A stretch of 35,264 nucleotides of DNA from Fibrobacter sp. GTDB taxonomy: Bacteria > Fibrobacterota > Fibrobacteria > Fibrobacterales > Fibrobacteraceae. Shown piece after piece: positions 14,320 to 21,476 of this stretch. A model generated the notes under the pieces. It was not told the origin of the DNA, searched no databases, and saw nothing but the letters and a program-made list of their open reading frames with translations. The stretch's first letter is position 1. Each line of letters opens with the position of its first letter. Both the position numbers and the translations under genes were made by a program. The stretch is taken from positions 1 through 35,264 of the forward strand of contig JAKSID010000026.1 of assembly GCA_024399035.1 (NCBI GenBank), in the 5' to 3' direction.

Positions 14320-14746
14320 TTTCAACTACGACGACATTATCAATTTGCCGTACCCCAACAACGATTGGAATACGCTGATCAAGCATCCTCGAATGTCCAT
14401 TGAGAATCGTGCAAAGATTTTCGCCCCATTTGCTGCCCTTCGCGGTCACAGTGACGCTATTGAAGAAACTGCTGAAAGGAGACTGACCATTCGGCAGGAC
14501 GAACTGATGGAAGATTCCCGCCTGGAACTGGACGAGGTCTTGGGAACTCTGGCGGAAAGATTGCAGCAGGGAGAACATCCTGTTGTAAAGGTAAGCTACT
14601 TTGTGCAGGATCGTGTTCTTGCCGAAGGCGTAGGCACTTACGAGGAATTGGAAGGGACTGTTGCAAAGCTGGATGCCATCACCCAGACAATTCAAATTGT
14701 GGATAAAGTAATCCCTCTCGCCAACGTTAAAACCTTGATATTTTAA
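14312..14746 (+). CDS. YolD-like protein
   Basis: 144 aa from a GTG at 14312 with GGAGG at 14302-14306. It overlaps the polymerase stop. The N-terminal stretch NDWNTLIKHPRMSIENRAKIFAP and the following helical region match YolD-like proteins, thought to work with UmuC/UvrX-type polymerases as a functional counterpart of UmuD. A beta-rich C-terminal part (about 95-144) ends the protein. The overlap strongly suggests coupled production with the polymerase. The biochemical role of YolD is not settled. Confidence 0.75.
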   Translation: MPSFNYDDIINLPYPNNDWNTLIKHPRMSIENRAKIFAPFAALRGHSDAIEETAERRLTIRQDELMEDSRLELDEVLGTLAERLQQGEHPVVKVSYFVQDRVLAEGVGTYEELEGTVAKLDAITQTIQIVDKVIPLANVKTLIF

Positions 14747-14778
14747 CCCGCCCGCAGCTCTCTTGCGCGGTGGGAAGA

Positions 14779-16497
14779 TCAGCCCATGGAATTCGTCACG
14801 TTCTTGGTAGCCAATACCAACTTGTTAGGGTTAGAAGCCAGCTTGTAGAAATAGAACATGCTGTAGCTAATGCTCTTTGTGTCGTGGAATTCTGGCGTGG
14901 TGCGGAACAGCACTGTAGTCACGTCGCGGTTTTCAAGCTTGGCCATAACAGATTCGAGTCGGATGGCGTTGGCGGTACGATCTCGGTCTTCTTCTACAAC
15001 AAACTTACCGACAAACCAGTTGATCACAGCGTCATAAGAAAGTGACTTGATTGCGGCAGGAATGCTATCCTTAAGCGAAATATTCTTATAGACTAGAATG
15101 TTCTTTGTAGGAACGTCGATTTGACAAATTAAGGTAAATCCCTTGCTGAGTCCTTCGATAATCTGGTGTTCCAGCATCAGGTCCTTGGTCTTTTCCAATT
15201 CGAGGATGCGATCATGATCCAGGTGTTCTGTAATCAAAAGAATCTTGGTTGGCTCCCCATTCGAAGTCTCGATGGCCTTGAACATGGTGCGTACCCAACG
15301 GCCATTTGACATCTTGAATTCCATTGTTATGGAACTCTTTTTGCGCAAATCGTTGCGAAGATTGTCAATGGAATTGATGGTTGAAACCATTTCCTTGTAC
15401 TCCACATCAACAGCTGCCAGGAACTTTTCGGACATCTTGGTGTAGGAATCGACGTCCTTGCCGTAGGTTGCTGTGGGACCTTGCTTTAGAATCCAGAAGG
15501 TGTCGCGAATCAAGTCGACGGTAATGATTGCGTCGTAGGAGTTTGCCAATGTTTTGAGAATGGCGTCCATTTCGCGCTTGTAGTTTAACTCCGCAATGCC
15601 ACGCTTGTATTCCGGATGCTTTTCGTAAAAAGCTTCCTTGCTTTGATACATGTGGATTTCGGCCTCGCGGCTAACGTCCTCAATATGCACAGGATGGGCC
15701 ATCCAGCAGTAACCCAAGGCTGCCTGGGGAACGGGCTCTTGATTTAGGAAGTTCTCGAATTTCTTTGCGGAGAACGTGAATTCATTTTCCTTGCAGTTGG
15801 GAATGACAATCAGGAATTCGTCACCGCTGATTCGGTAAATGAATTCGCTAGAAAAATGTTCCAGCAGTTTACGTGCAAAACTCTGTAGAAATTCGTTGCC
15901 GGCACCGTGACCACGGGTGTCGTTAATCAGTTTCAAGCCGTTGAGGTCTGCGAAAATTAAACCGATGGAACCCTTGTCAGTCTTTGAGATAAAATTCTTG
16001 CAAAGCAGCTGGTAGGAGTAGTAATTGTTGACACCGGTCAAGGTATCGTATTTGCAGTAGTATTCCAGGTCTCGCTGGATTTCGATGTCGCGGGACATAC
16101 TGTCGTGGATGTCGTTGACGAACATCCAGACAATCTGGGAATTTTCTGAATACAAGGAGGACTTGAAAAGAACGATGGTCACCCAACGGAACTGATCCTT
16201 GATTTTTCGACGGATCTGCAATTGGAGGCGTTCGTTTGCGCTAAAATGCTTTTTAAGAGAATTGACTTCTAGATAGTTTTCAATGGTCTTAAGATCTTTT
16301 TCGTGTACAACGCCGGAATTACATAAGAAATCAACAAGTTCTGTGCATGCGCCAATTTTCTTTTCGGCAGCAATGACGATTTCGGGTTTTTCGAAAACGA
16401 TATTGTATTCGTTTTTAGTTAAGTCTAGGCGAACAATCTTATAAAAGGTATTGCCTAGTTCGGCGTAAGCTTGTGCGATGTTCTTCTCTAATTCCAT
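14779..16497 (-). CDS. Diguanylate cyclase with SGDEF motif and C-terminal PAS-like domains
   Basis: 572 aa from the ATG at 16497. An N-terminal sensor-like region (about 1-140) precedes a GGDEF domain opening with DTLTGVNNYYSY. It has FADLNGLKLIND (metal site) and the active loop RISGDEF at 222-228, where Ser replaces the first Gly, a variant found in active enzymes. Two further PAS-like regions follow (about 310-440 and 445-572); the unusual order puts the cyclase in the middle. No membrane segment is seen, so it should be a cytoplasmic maker of cyclic di-GMP. Its start lies 6 nt after a TATATT on the minus strand. It converges on the YolD gene with no clear terminator between. Confidence 0.85.
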   Translation of the reverse strand: MELEKNIAQAYAELGNTFYKIVRLDLTKNEYNIVFEKPEIVIAAEKKIGACTELVDFLCNSGVVHEKDLKTIENYLEVNSLKKHFSANERLQLQIRRKIKDQFRWVTIVLFKSSLYSENSQIVWMFVNDIHDSMSRDIEIQRDLEYYCKYDTLTGVNNYYSYQLLCKNFISKTDKGSIGLIFADLNGLKLINDTRGHGAGNEFLQSFARKLLEHFSSEFIYRISGDEFLIVIPNCKENEFTFSAKKFENFLNQEPVPQAALGYCWMAHPVHIEDVSREAEIHMYQSKEAFYEKHPEYKRGIAELNYKREMDAILKTLANSYDAIITVDLIRDTFWILKQGPTATYGKDVDSYTKMSEKFLAAVDVEYKEMVSTINSIDNLRNDLRKKSSITMEFKMSNGRWVRTMFKAIETSNGEPTKILLITEHLDHDRILELEKTKDLMLEHQIIEGLSKGFTLICQIDVPTKNILVYKNISLKDSIPAAIKSLSYDAVINWFVGKFVVEEDRDRTANAIRLESVMAKLENRDVTTVLFRTTPEFHDTKSISYSMFYFYKLASNPNKLVLATKNVTNSMG

Positions 16498-16503
16498 GCA
16501 ATA

Positions 16504-16509
16504 AATATA
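16504..16509 (-). promoter_or_regulatory. Candidate -10 (TATATT) for cyclase gene
   Basis: Exactly 6 nt separate this minus-strand hexamer from the ATG at 16497, again too close for a Shine-Dalgarno leader. Confidence 0.45.
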
Positions 16510-16578
16510 AATCAAATGTGAATAAGCAGTTTGTTTGTTCAAGTAATTTTTCATAAATAAAAAAGCTATTTTTCGTGT

Positions 16579-18678
16579 ATGCAGTCTATTCGAAATATCG
16601 CCATCTTGGCCCACGTTGATGCGGGTAAGACAACCTTGTCCGAGCGGATTCTCTTCGCTGCGGGTGAAATCCGTAGACCGGGCAAGGTCGAAGATGGCCT
16701 TGCTACCATGGACTACATGCCCGAGGAAAAGGAACGTGGCATTACTATCGAGAGTGGCGTAGCCCATTTTGAATGGAAGAACACCTGGTTTAATTTTATT
16801 GATACCCCGGGCCATGTAGATTTTGGCGCCGAGGTGGATATGGCGCTTACGGCCGTGGAGGGTGCTGTCCTTGTGGTTAGTGCTGCCAGCGGTGTAGAAA
16901 CCCAGACCGTTGCCGCCTTCAAAAAGTTGCGCGAAGCTGGTGTCCGTACTATTTTGTTTGTAAATAAACTGGACAATCCTGATTATTCCCTGGACGAGAC
17001 CTTGATCAATATTGAGGAAATCCTGGGTGTACGTCCGGTGTTGATGACCATCCCGGAATATAAGGATGGTCAGATGTGCAGCGTACTGGATGTGCTGAGC
17101 AAGAGTAGGCTAGTTCACGACGAAAACGGCGAGGAAGTGGTGGATTCCGCTGCTGACCAGCTTGGAACATATCATTCTGAGAAGTCCCAATGTCATTCTG
17201 AGCGGAGCGAAGAATCTAGCGAAGCTCTTCTCCAAAAGCATTACAAGGAAGCCTGCGAGTTCGCCAGCAACTTTGATGATGAAGTTTTGGAAATGGCCTT
17301 GGAAGGTAAGGCTGTTCCGCCCAAGGATTTGCTCCGCGGTTTAAAGGGATTGGCTGCCAGTGACGATTATGCCTTGTGTTATGCAGGCTCCGCCATGGCG
17401 GGTTTCGGCGTGCGCAGCTTGCTTACCGCATTGACATTCTTCTTGCCCGAGGTGCCTGAATTTGAGGAAGGGCAGTTGGGGCAGGTCATTCGCCTGCGTC
17501 ATTTCAAGGGCGTAGGTGAGATTTCCCTGTTCCGTGCGCACAGCGATATGGAACGTAAGGAATGGCCTGCCGGTTTTGAATTCTCCCGCCTTAAGGCAAA
17601 CCTGCTCATTCCCGTGGATGAAATCCGTGCCGGCGATATTTACGCCATGCGTGCCCCCTTTGAAACCGAGTTAGGACAAATTATTCTCCGCGACGGAACA
17701 GTCGTGGGGGACAGCGCCGGATCCGAATGTCATTGCGAGGCCGATGATTCGACGTGTCATTGCGAGGCCGACGGCCGAAGCAATCGAAGCAGTGTGAACC
17801 TGCCGGCCACAAACATCCGCGACCGTTATCAGCCCTTGCTCCAGACCCGCGTAGAATGCGTCAGTACCGAAGACTACTCTCATGTAGAAAAGAGCCTCAA
17901 TACTTTGTCTAGAATGGATCCTTCTTTCCGTGTGCAGCACGACGAAGAGGGTGGTTTCTGGTATTTGCATACTGTAGGCGAAGTCCAGCTGGAAGTTCTG
18001 CTGGCCCGCCTTAAGCGAGAATTCGGTTGCCAAGTGCAGGCGGGCGATCCCGAGATCCGCTACCAGGAACGTTTGACTCGTGCCGTTGAATCGGTGGAAA
18101 ATTCCTTCCAGCTTGGCCCGCACAAGATTTCCATCAAGTTGGCCGCAAGCCCCATCGTCAATGATGTTGTGGAAAATGCCGCAGAACTGCCGGTAAATCA
18201 CGACATACGCCTCACTGCAGAATTCCTGGAGAATGCTCCTCGTGAAATTCTTGCTGGCGTCCGTTCCGCCCTTCTGGAAACCGCAGAAATCGGTGTGCTG
18301 GGCAAGGGCCCGCTGGTAGGTATTCGCTTCGAAGTTCTGGAATTCAGCTGGAGCGAAGGTGCCCTGCCGCCTATGATCAAGAAGTGCTGCGCCGACGCCG
18401 TCACAAAGCTTTTCAAGCCCTCCGATGTGGTTGCCTACGAACCTATAATGGAACTTTCCCTGGAATGCCCGGTGAATTTCGCCGGCGTCATTACTGGGGA
18501 TATCCAGGCCCGTGATGGCAAGGTGAAGGAAATCGGTGGCGATGGCCGCACACATTTCTTGAAGGCCGACATTCCCCTCCGCAAAATTTTCGGATATGCT
18601 ACAGGTGTCCGTAGCATTAGCAAGGGAACAGCTCTTTATAGCCTGAAACTTCTTGGTTATAGGGAAGCTTCTCTATAA
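16579..18678 (+). CDS. EF-G paralogue (translational GTPase) with in-frame repeat insertions
   Basis: 699 aa. G domain: P-loop AHVDAGKTT (11-19), GITIES switch region, DTPGH, and NKLD near residue 130. Domain II and then III-V follow, with the typical RMDPSFRV, GEVQLEVLL and a C-terminal LRKIFGYATGVRSISKGTA. It resembles EF-G-like factors and TetM-type ribosome protection proteins, but the absence of a resistance context favours an EF-G paralogue. Two stretches do not look like GTPase sequence and match repeat DNA: about 197-213 (ending QCHSERSEES) and 384-404 (with CHCEADGRSNRS). Both keep the frame and fall where loops between conserved blocks are expected. A TATTTT 6 nt before the ATG is the promoter candidate. 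Confidence 0.9.
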   Translation: MQSIRNIAILAHVDAGKTTLSERILFAAGEIRRPGKVEDGLATMDYMPEEKERGITIESGVAHFEWKNTWFNFIDTPGHVDFGAEVDMALTAVEGAVLVVSAASGVETQTVAAFKKLREAGVRTILFVNKLDNPDYSLDETLINIEEILGVRPVLMTIPEYKDGQMCSVLDVLSKSRLVHDENGEEVVDSAADQLGTYHSEKSQCHSERSEESSEALLQKHYKEACEFASNFDDEVLEMALEGKAVPPKDLLRGLKGLAASDDYALCYAGSAMAGFGVRSLLTALTFFLPEVPEFEEGQLGQVIRLRHFKGVGEISLFRAHSDMERKEWPAGFEFSRLKANLLIPVDEIRAGDIYAMRAPFETELGQIILRDGTVVGDSAGSECHCEADDSTCHCEADGRSNRSSVNLPATNIRDRYQPLLQTRVECVSTEDYSHVEKSLNTLSRMDPSFRVQHDEEGGFWYLHTVGEVQLEVLLARLKREFGCQVQAGDPEIRYQERLTRAVESVENSFQLGPHKISIKLAASPIVNDVVENAAELPVNHDIRLTAEFLENAPREILAGVRSALLETAEIGVLGKGPLVGIRFEVLEFSWSEGALPPMIKKCCADAVTKLFKPSDVVAYEPIMELSLECPVNFAGVITGDIQARDGKVKEIGGDGRTHFLKADIPLRKIFGYATGVRSISKGTALYSLKLLGYREASL
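17171..17217 (+). repeat. In-frame repeat element A in EF-G paralogue
   Basis: The word tcattctgag occurs twice, at 17172-17181 and 17193-17202; the second continues cggagcgaagaatct. The encoded CHSERSEES peptide is the translation of a dispersed repeat often seen as stray small ORFs in bacterial assemblies. Confidence 0.65.
17728..17790 (+). repeat. In-frame tandem palindromic repeat B in EF-G paralogue
   Basis: A degenerate copy at 17728-17754 is followed at once by a full 36-bp copy at 17755-17790. The full copy shares both outer arms (12 and 14 nt) with the intergenic copy at 289-324. Its centre is ggcc-gac-ggcc. The 63 nt encode 21 residues with no stop. Confidence 0.8.
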
Positions 18679-18706
18679 AGATATTGCGCTAATAAAGAAA
18701 ATAACA

Positions 18707-18712
18707 TATATT
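18707..18712 (+). promoter_or_regulatory. Candidate -10 (TATATT) for lipoprotein gene
   Basis: It lies 47 nt before the GTG start. This transcript would have a real leader containing AGGAGG, unlike the leaderless cases. Confidence 0.4.
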
Positions 18713-18759
18713 CCTCCTTGGTTTTGAGCCTGGTTTGTCGGCTCGTTAGGAGGTCTATC

Positions 18760-19602
18760 GTGAAATTATATTCTCGCTTTGGCACTCTGTTTTCTGTGGC
18801 GACTCTTGCCGCTTTTATGAGTGCTTGTTCCGAGGAATCGTCTCCCAATTCCCCTGCGGATGAAACTCTCTCCAGTTCTTCCGTAGATGAAACGCTTTCT
18901 AGTTCTTCTGTAGCAGACTCCAATTCCAGTACTTCTAAACAGGAAAGTCTCTGTGTTTCGGAAGACAGAATGGCCCATTGGTGTGGTGCTAATTCTGATC
19001 AATATGTAGAAACAGGCCTTGATAATGGAAGTGAAACCTCCGGTTATTGGTTTATATTCAATAACAACGAAGATGGCGGGGAATCTAAGATTGAAATTCC
19101 CACTACCACAGAATGTTGCTATTCTGATGAAGATGAATATGAAATCATGCTCGCAGTGTGTGGCGGTTTTTGTGGGATCTTCGAACTCCATGGAAAGAAC
19201 TTGATTAGCGGTAATCCCGTGACTGGTATCGCATTCAATGTTGCTGGTGAAGCTTATGATGAAAAGGATGTCCCTGTAGGACATAGTGCTGCCGATGCTT
19301 CTGCGTGGGGCGGAGTCTGCATTGCCTATAGTGCCTCCCGAGATGCAATTCTCATGTTGGGTACGGATACCAGTGAATCTCCGAATATTCCGGGTGACGG
19401 TCCATCCGTTACCTTGCCCAAGTCCTCTGAAGGTGTCATGAAGTGCTTCAAGTGGGATGAATTTAAGTCCGCCGCATCTACCAAAATGACGGGTGAAGAA
19501 GCCGCCAAGAAACTGGTTTCTGTACGATTCTTTTTCCAGGATCTCAGCGAAACAACAGGCGAGTTCAACGTAATGTCCATCGGTTCCTATGTGGAACAGT
19601 AG
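18760..19602 (+). CDS. Ser-linker lipoprotein with beta-sandwich-like domain
   Basis: 280 aa from a GTG at 18760 placed behind AGGAGG at 18748-18753. The signal peptide ends in lipobox FMSAC (Cys23). A short Ser/Asp/Glu linker with iterated SSSSVDETLSSSSV-type words covers about 25-62. The remainder has several Cys, a GYWFIFNNN strand and a WGGVCIAY segment followed by LGTDT, reminiscent of carbohydrate-binding beta-sandwiches in Fibrobacter surface proteins; I cannot name a family. No catalytic motif is visible. It is probably displayed on the outer membrane, possibly in substrate binding. It is monocistronic and closed by a terminator. Confidence 0.75.
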   Translation: MKLYSRFGTLFSVATLAAFMSACSEESSPNSPADETLSSSSVDETLSSSSVADSNSSTSKQESLCVSEDRMAHWCGANSDQYVETGLDNGSETSGYWFIFNNNEDGGESKIEIPTTTECCYSDEDEYEIMLAVCGGFCGIFELHGKNLISGNPVTGIAFNVAGEAYDEKDVPVGHSAADASAWGGVCIAYSASRDAILMLGTDTSESPNIPGDGPSVTLPKSSEGVMKCFKWDEFKSAASTKMTGEEAAKKLVSVRFFFQDLSETTGEFNVMSIGSYVEQ

Positions 19603-19624
19603 GAGTTTTTCTCTCTCAACAAAA

Positions 19625-19651
19625 AGACCTGCTTTCGGGCAGGTCTTTTTT
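19625..19651. terminator. Intrinsic terminator between converging genes
   Basis: An 8-bp perfect stem (19625-19632 with 19639-19646), 6-nt loop, T run to 19651 and an A run before it. It can serve both the lipoprotein and the minus-strand DUF58 gene. Confidence 0.85.
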
Positions 19652-19690
19652 GTCGTAAGTATTGTTGACGCAGATGTTTATGTCGCGGAA

Positions 19691-20581
19691 CTAGGTGCGG
19701 GCCATCTTGGCGCGGCGTCTAAAGTGCTCGATGAGCGGGGCCACGGTTTCCTTGAATTCTTCCTTAGTCTCGATGCGAACAAAGTCGATAGACATACGCT
19801 GGAAAAGTTCCTTGGTCTGCTTGCCCTGACGTTTTGCCTCGCGGGCGAATGCTTCGCGGAAGGCGGCGTCGCCGGTATCGATAAGCAGGGTTTCACCGGT
19901 TTCAGGATCTTCAAGTTCCACAAGGCCTGCGGGCGGCAATTCCATTTCGCGGGGGTCCACTACAGAAACTGCCAGCACATCGTGGCGCTTGCGGAGAATC
20001 TTGAATGCGTTTTCAAAGCCTTCGTCCAGGAAGTCGCTCATCACAACCACCACTGCCTTGCGATTCAAGATCTTGCCTGCATATTCCAAAGCCACCTGGG
20101 TGTTGGTGCCGTGATGCTGGGGCTTAAAGTAAAGGATTTCGCGAATCAGGCGCAGCACATGCTTGCGGCCTTTTTCGGGCGGAATAAAAAGTTCCACCTG
20201 ATCGGTGTAAATCAGCAGGCCTACCTTGTCGTTGTTCTTGATGGCGGCGAATGCCAGAAGCGCGGTGAGGGTTGCCATCACTTCGCCCTTCATCTGGGTG
20301 CCGCTACCGAATTCGGAGCTGCTGGACGCATCAACCATGAGAAGCATGGTCATTTCGCGTTCTTCAATAAATTTCTTGACGTAGGGAGTGCCAGTACGAG
20401 CGGTAACGTTCCAGTCGATGGTACGCACGTCGTCGCCGGGCATGTATTCGCGGACTTCGCAGAATTCCATACCATTGCCCTTGAAGGAACTGTGGTATGC
20501 GCCGGTCATAACGGTGTCCAATGTACCACGGACACTCAATTCTATGCGGCTAACGGTCTTTAGAACTTCTTTATCAAGCAT
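19691..20581 (-). CDS. DUF58 domain protein
   Basis: 296 aa. The DUF58 signature is clear: the N-terminal VREYMPGDDVRTIDWNVTAR block, then FIEEREMTMLLMVDASSS, with the Asp-x-Ser-x-Ser-like start of a von Willebrand A-type metal site, and DKVGLLIYTD. DUF58 proteins usually sit beside MoxR AAA+ ATPases and Bat genes and are thought to act in chaperone-like or envelope-stress complexes. Here neither lies adjacent on the same strand. A TATATT on the minus strand at 20606-20611, 24 nt upstream, is the promoter candidate; it is divergent from the DUF1232 pair. Confidence 0.88.
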   Translation of the reverse strand: MLDKEVLKTVSRIELSVRGTLDTVMTGAYHSSFKGNGMEFCEVREYMPGDDVRTIDWNVTARTGTPYVKKFIEEREMTMLLMVDASSSSEFGSGTQMKGEVMATLTALLAFAAIKNNDKVGLLIYTDQVELFIPPEKGRKHVLRLIREILYFKPQHHGTNTQVALEYAGKILNRKAVVVVMSDFLDEGFENAFKILRKRHDVLAVSVVDPREMELPPAGLVELEDPETGETLLIDTGDAAFREAFAREAKRQGKQTKELFQRMSIDFVRIETKEEFKETVAPLIEHFRRRAKMART

Positions 20582-20605
20582 TATAAAATCTCAATTACGT
20601 TCAAG

Positions 20606-20638
20606 AATATACAAAAAATATTCCATAAAAAGTATATT
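20606..20638. promoter_or_regulatory. Divergent TATATT promoters
   Basis: A minus-strand TATATT (20606-20611) for the DUF58 gene and a plus-strand TATATT (20633-20638), 6 nt before the DUF1232 ATG at 20645, share this 63-bp gap. The plus-strand transcript would be leaderless. Confidence 0.45.
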
Positions 20639-20644
20639 AGGCGT

Positions 20645-21034
20645 ATGCCCAATAAAGTTCTTGCTGTAATCATAGCCTTGCTTGCCTTGGTGTATGGAAT
20701 TTATCCTGCGGATGTAATTCCTGAAAATCAAGACGCAATTCCTTTGCTTGGATGGCTTGATGATTTGAACGTATTGATTATTGCCGGTATGAATGTCTAC
20801 CAGCAATTTGCCTGCGATCAGAATTTCGTAGTGGTGAAGATCGCGAAATACGCCAAGTGGGTTATGGCTACACTATTTATTATCGCAAGCGAACTCCTGT
20901 GGGGCGCAAATCCGTCTTTTGGCGGGATTGTGGTCGGCCTCGTCATTATTGCCGGCAGTGTTGCCGTTGGATTGCTTACTGTGATTGTATCCCTCGTGAT
21001 GTTTGTTTTGCGAGATGAAAATTGTAAATTATAA
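20645..21034 (+). CDS. DUF1232 (YkvA-type) small membrane protein, copy 1
   Basis: 129 aa. An N-terminal hydrophobic segment runs into the DUF1232 core: VYGIYPADVIPENQDAIPLL then GWLDDLNVLIIAGMN. Two further membrane segments (about 72-90 and 95-122) follow. It is first of a tandem pair; the next gene starts 5 nt after its stop. Function of the family is unknown. The two copies share order and motifs but are well diverged, so the duplication is old. Confidence 0.8.
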   Translation: MPNKVLAVIIALLALVYGIYPADVIPENQDAIPLLGWLDDLNVLIIAGMNVYQQFACDQNFVVVKIAKYAKWVMATLFIIASELLWGANPSFGGIVVGLVIIAGSVAVGLLTVIVSLVMFVLRDENCKL

Positions 21035-21039
21035 CCACT

Positions 21040-21468
21040 ATGGCGGATAAAATTATCGAAGATGTGGAAGTCCTTGATGTGAAGGACATGGAACGCAACC
21101 AGCGTGAACGTCGTAATGAGGAATCGTCTACCGATTCTGAAGAATCTTCTGGTGGCGAACGGCAAAAGGGAGCGCCCGTGGTGTGGAAGGCTCTTTCCAT
21201 CATTGTTGCGCTTGTGGCTGCTGCCTACGATTTATCGCCTGTTGATGCTGTGCCCGATGCAATGCCCATGGTGGGCTGGATAGATGATATCGGTCTTACT
21301 CTGGTTGCAATTCTGAATCTTTATCAGCAATTTGCCAAGGACCAGGGCGCATCCATTGTGAGGTTCGTTAGATACATCAAATGGTGTCTTGTAGCCCTGA
21401 TCGCATTGGCTTGCATAGTCGTGGGTGGCATCATCGCCCTGATTGTTCATCAGGTTACACAGATTTAG
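21040..21468 (+). CDS. DUF1232 (YkvA-type) small membrane protein, copy 2
   Basis: 142 aa. It differs from copy 1 by a charged cytoplasmic-looking extension of about 45 residues rich in Glu, Arg and Ser. The same core follows: AYDLSPVDAVPDAMPMVGWIDDIGLTLVAILNLYQQFAK in pattern, and then one more membrane segment (about 112-138). Its stop is only a few bases from the stop of the converging AAA+ gene, with no terminator seen between. Confidence 0.8.
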   Translation: MADKIIEDVEVLDVKDMERNQRERRNEESSTDSEESSGGERQKGAPVVWKALSIIVALVAAAYDLSPVDAVPDAMPMVGWIDDIGLTLVAILNLYQQFAKDQGASIVRFVRYIKWCLVALIALACIVVGGIIALIVHQVTQI

Positions 21469-21476
21469 TCCGCAGG

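Noticed and set aside
13084..14325. 413-aa minus-strand open frame
   Set aside because: Shadow of the Y-family polymerase, which carries all catalytic motifs on the plus strand.
14747..14778. Terminator between the yolD-like gene and the cyclase gene
   Set aside because: An imperfect GC-rich inverted repeat is present but has mismatches and no T tract.
16579..18678. Tetracycline ribosome-protection protein
   Set aside because: The G domain is shared with TetM, but there is no resistance context and the C-terminal part fits an EF-G paralogue equally well; resistance cannot be claimed.
19589..20563. 324-aa plus-strand open frame
   Set aside because: Antisense to the DUF58 gene and crosses the preceding terminator.
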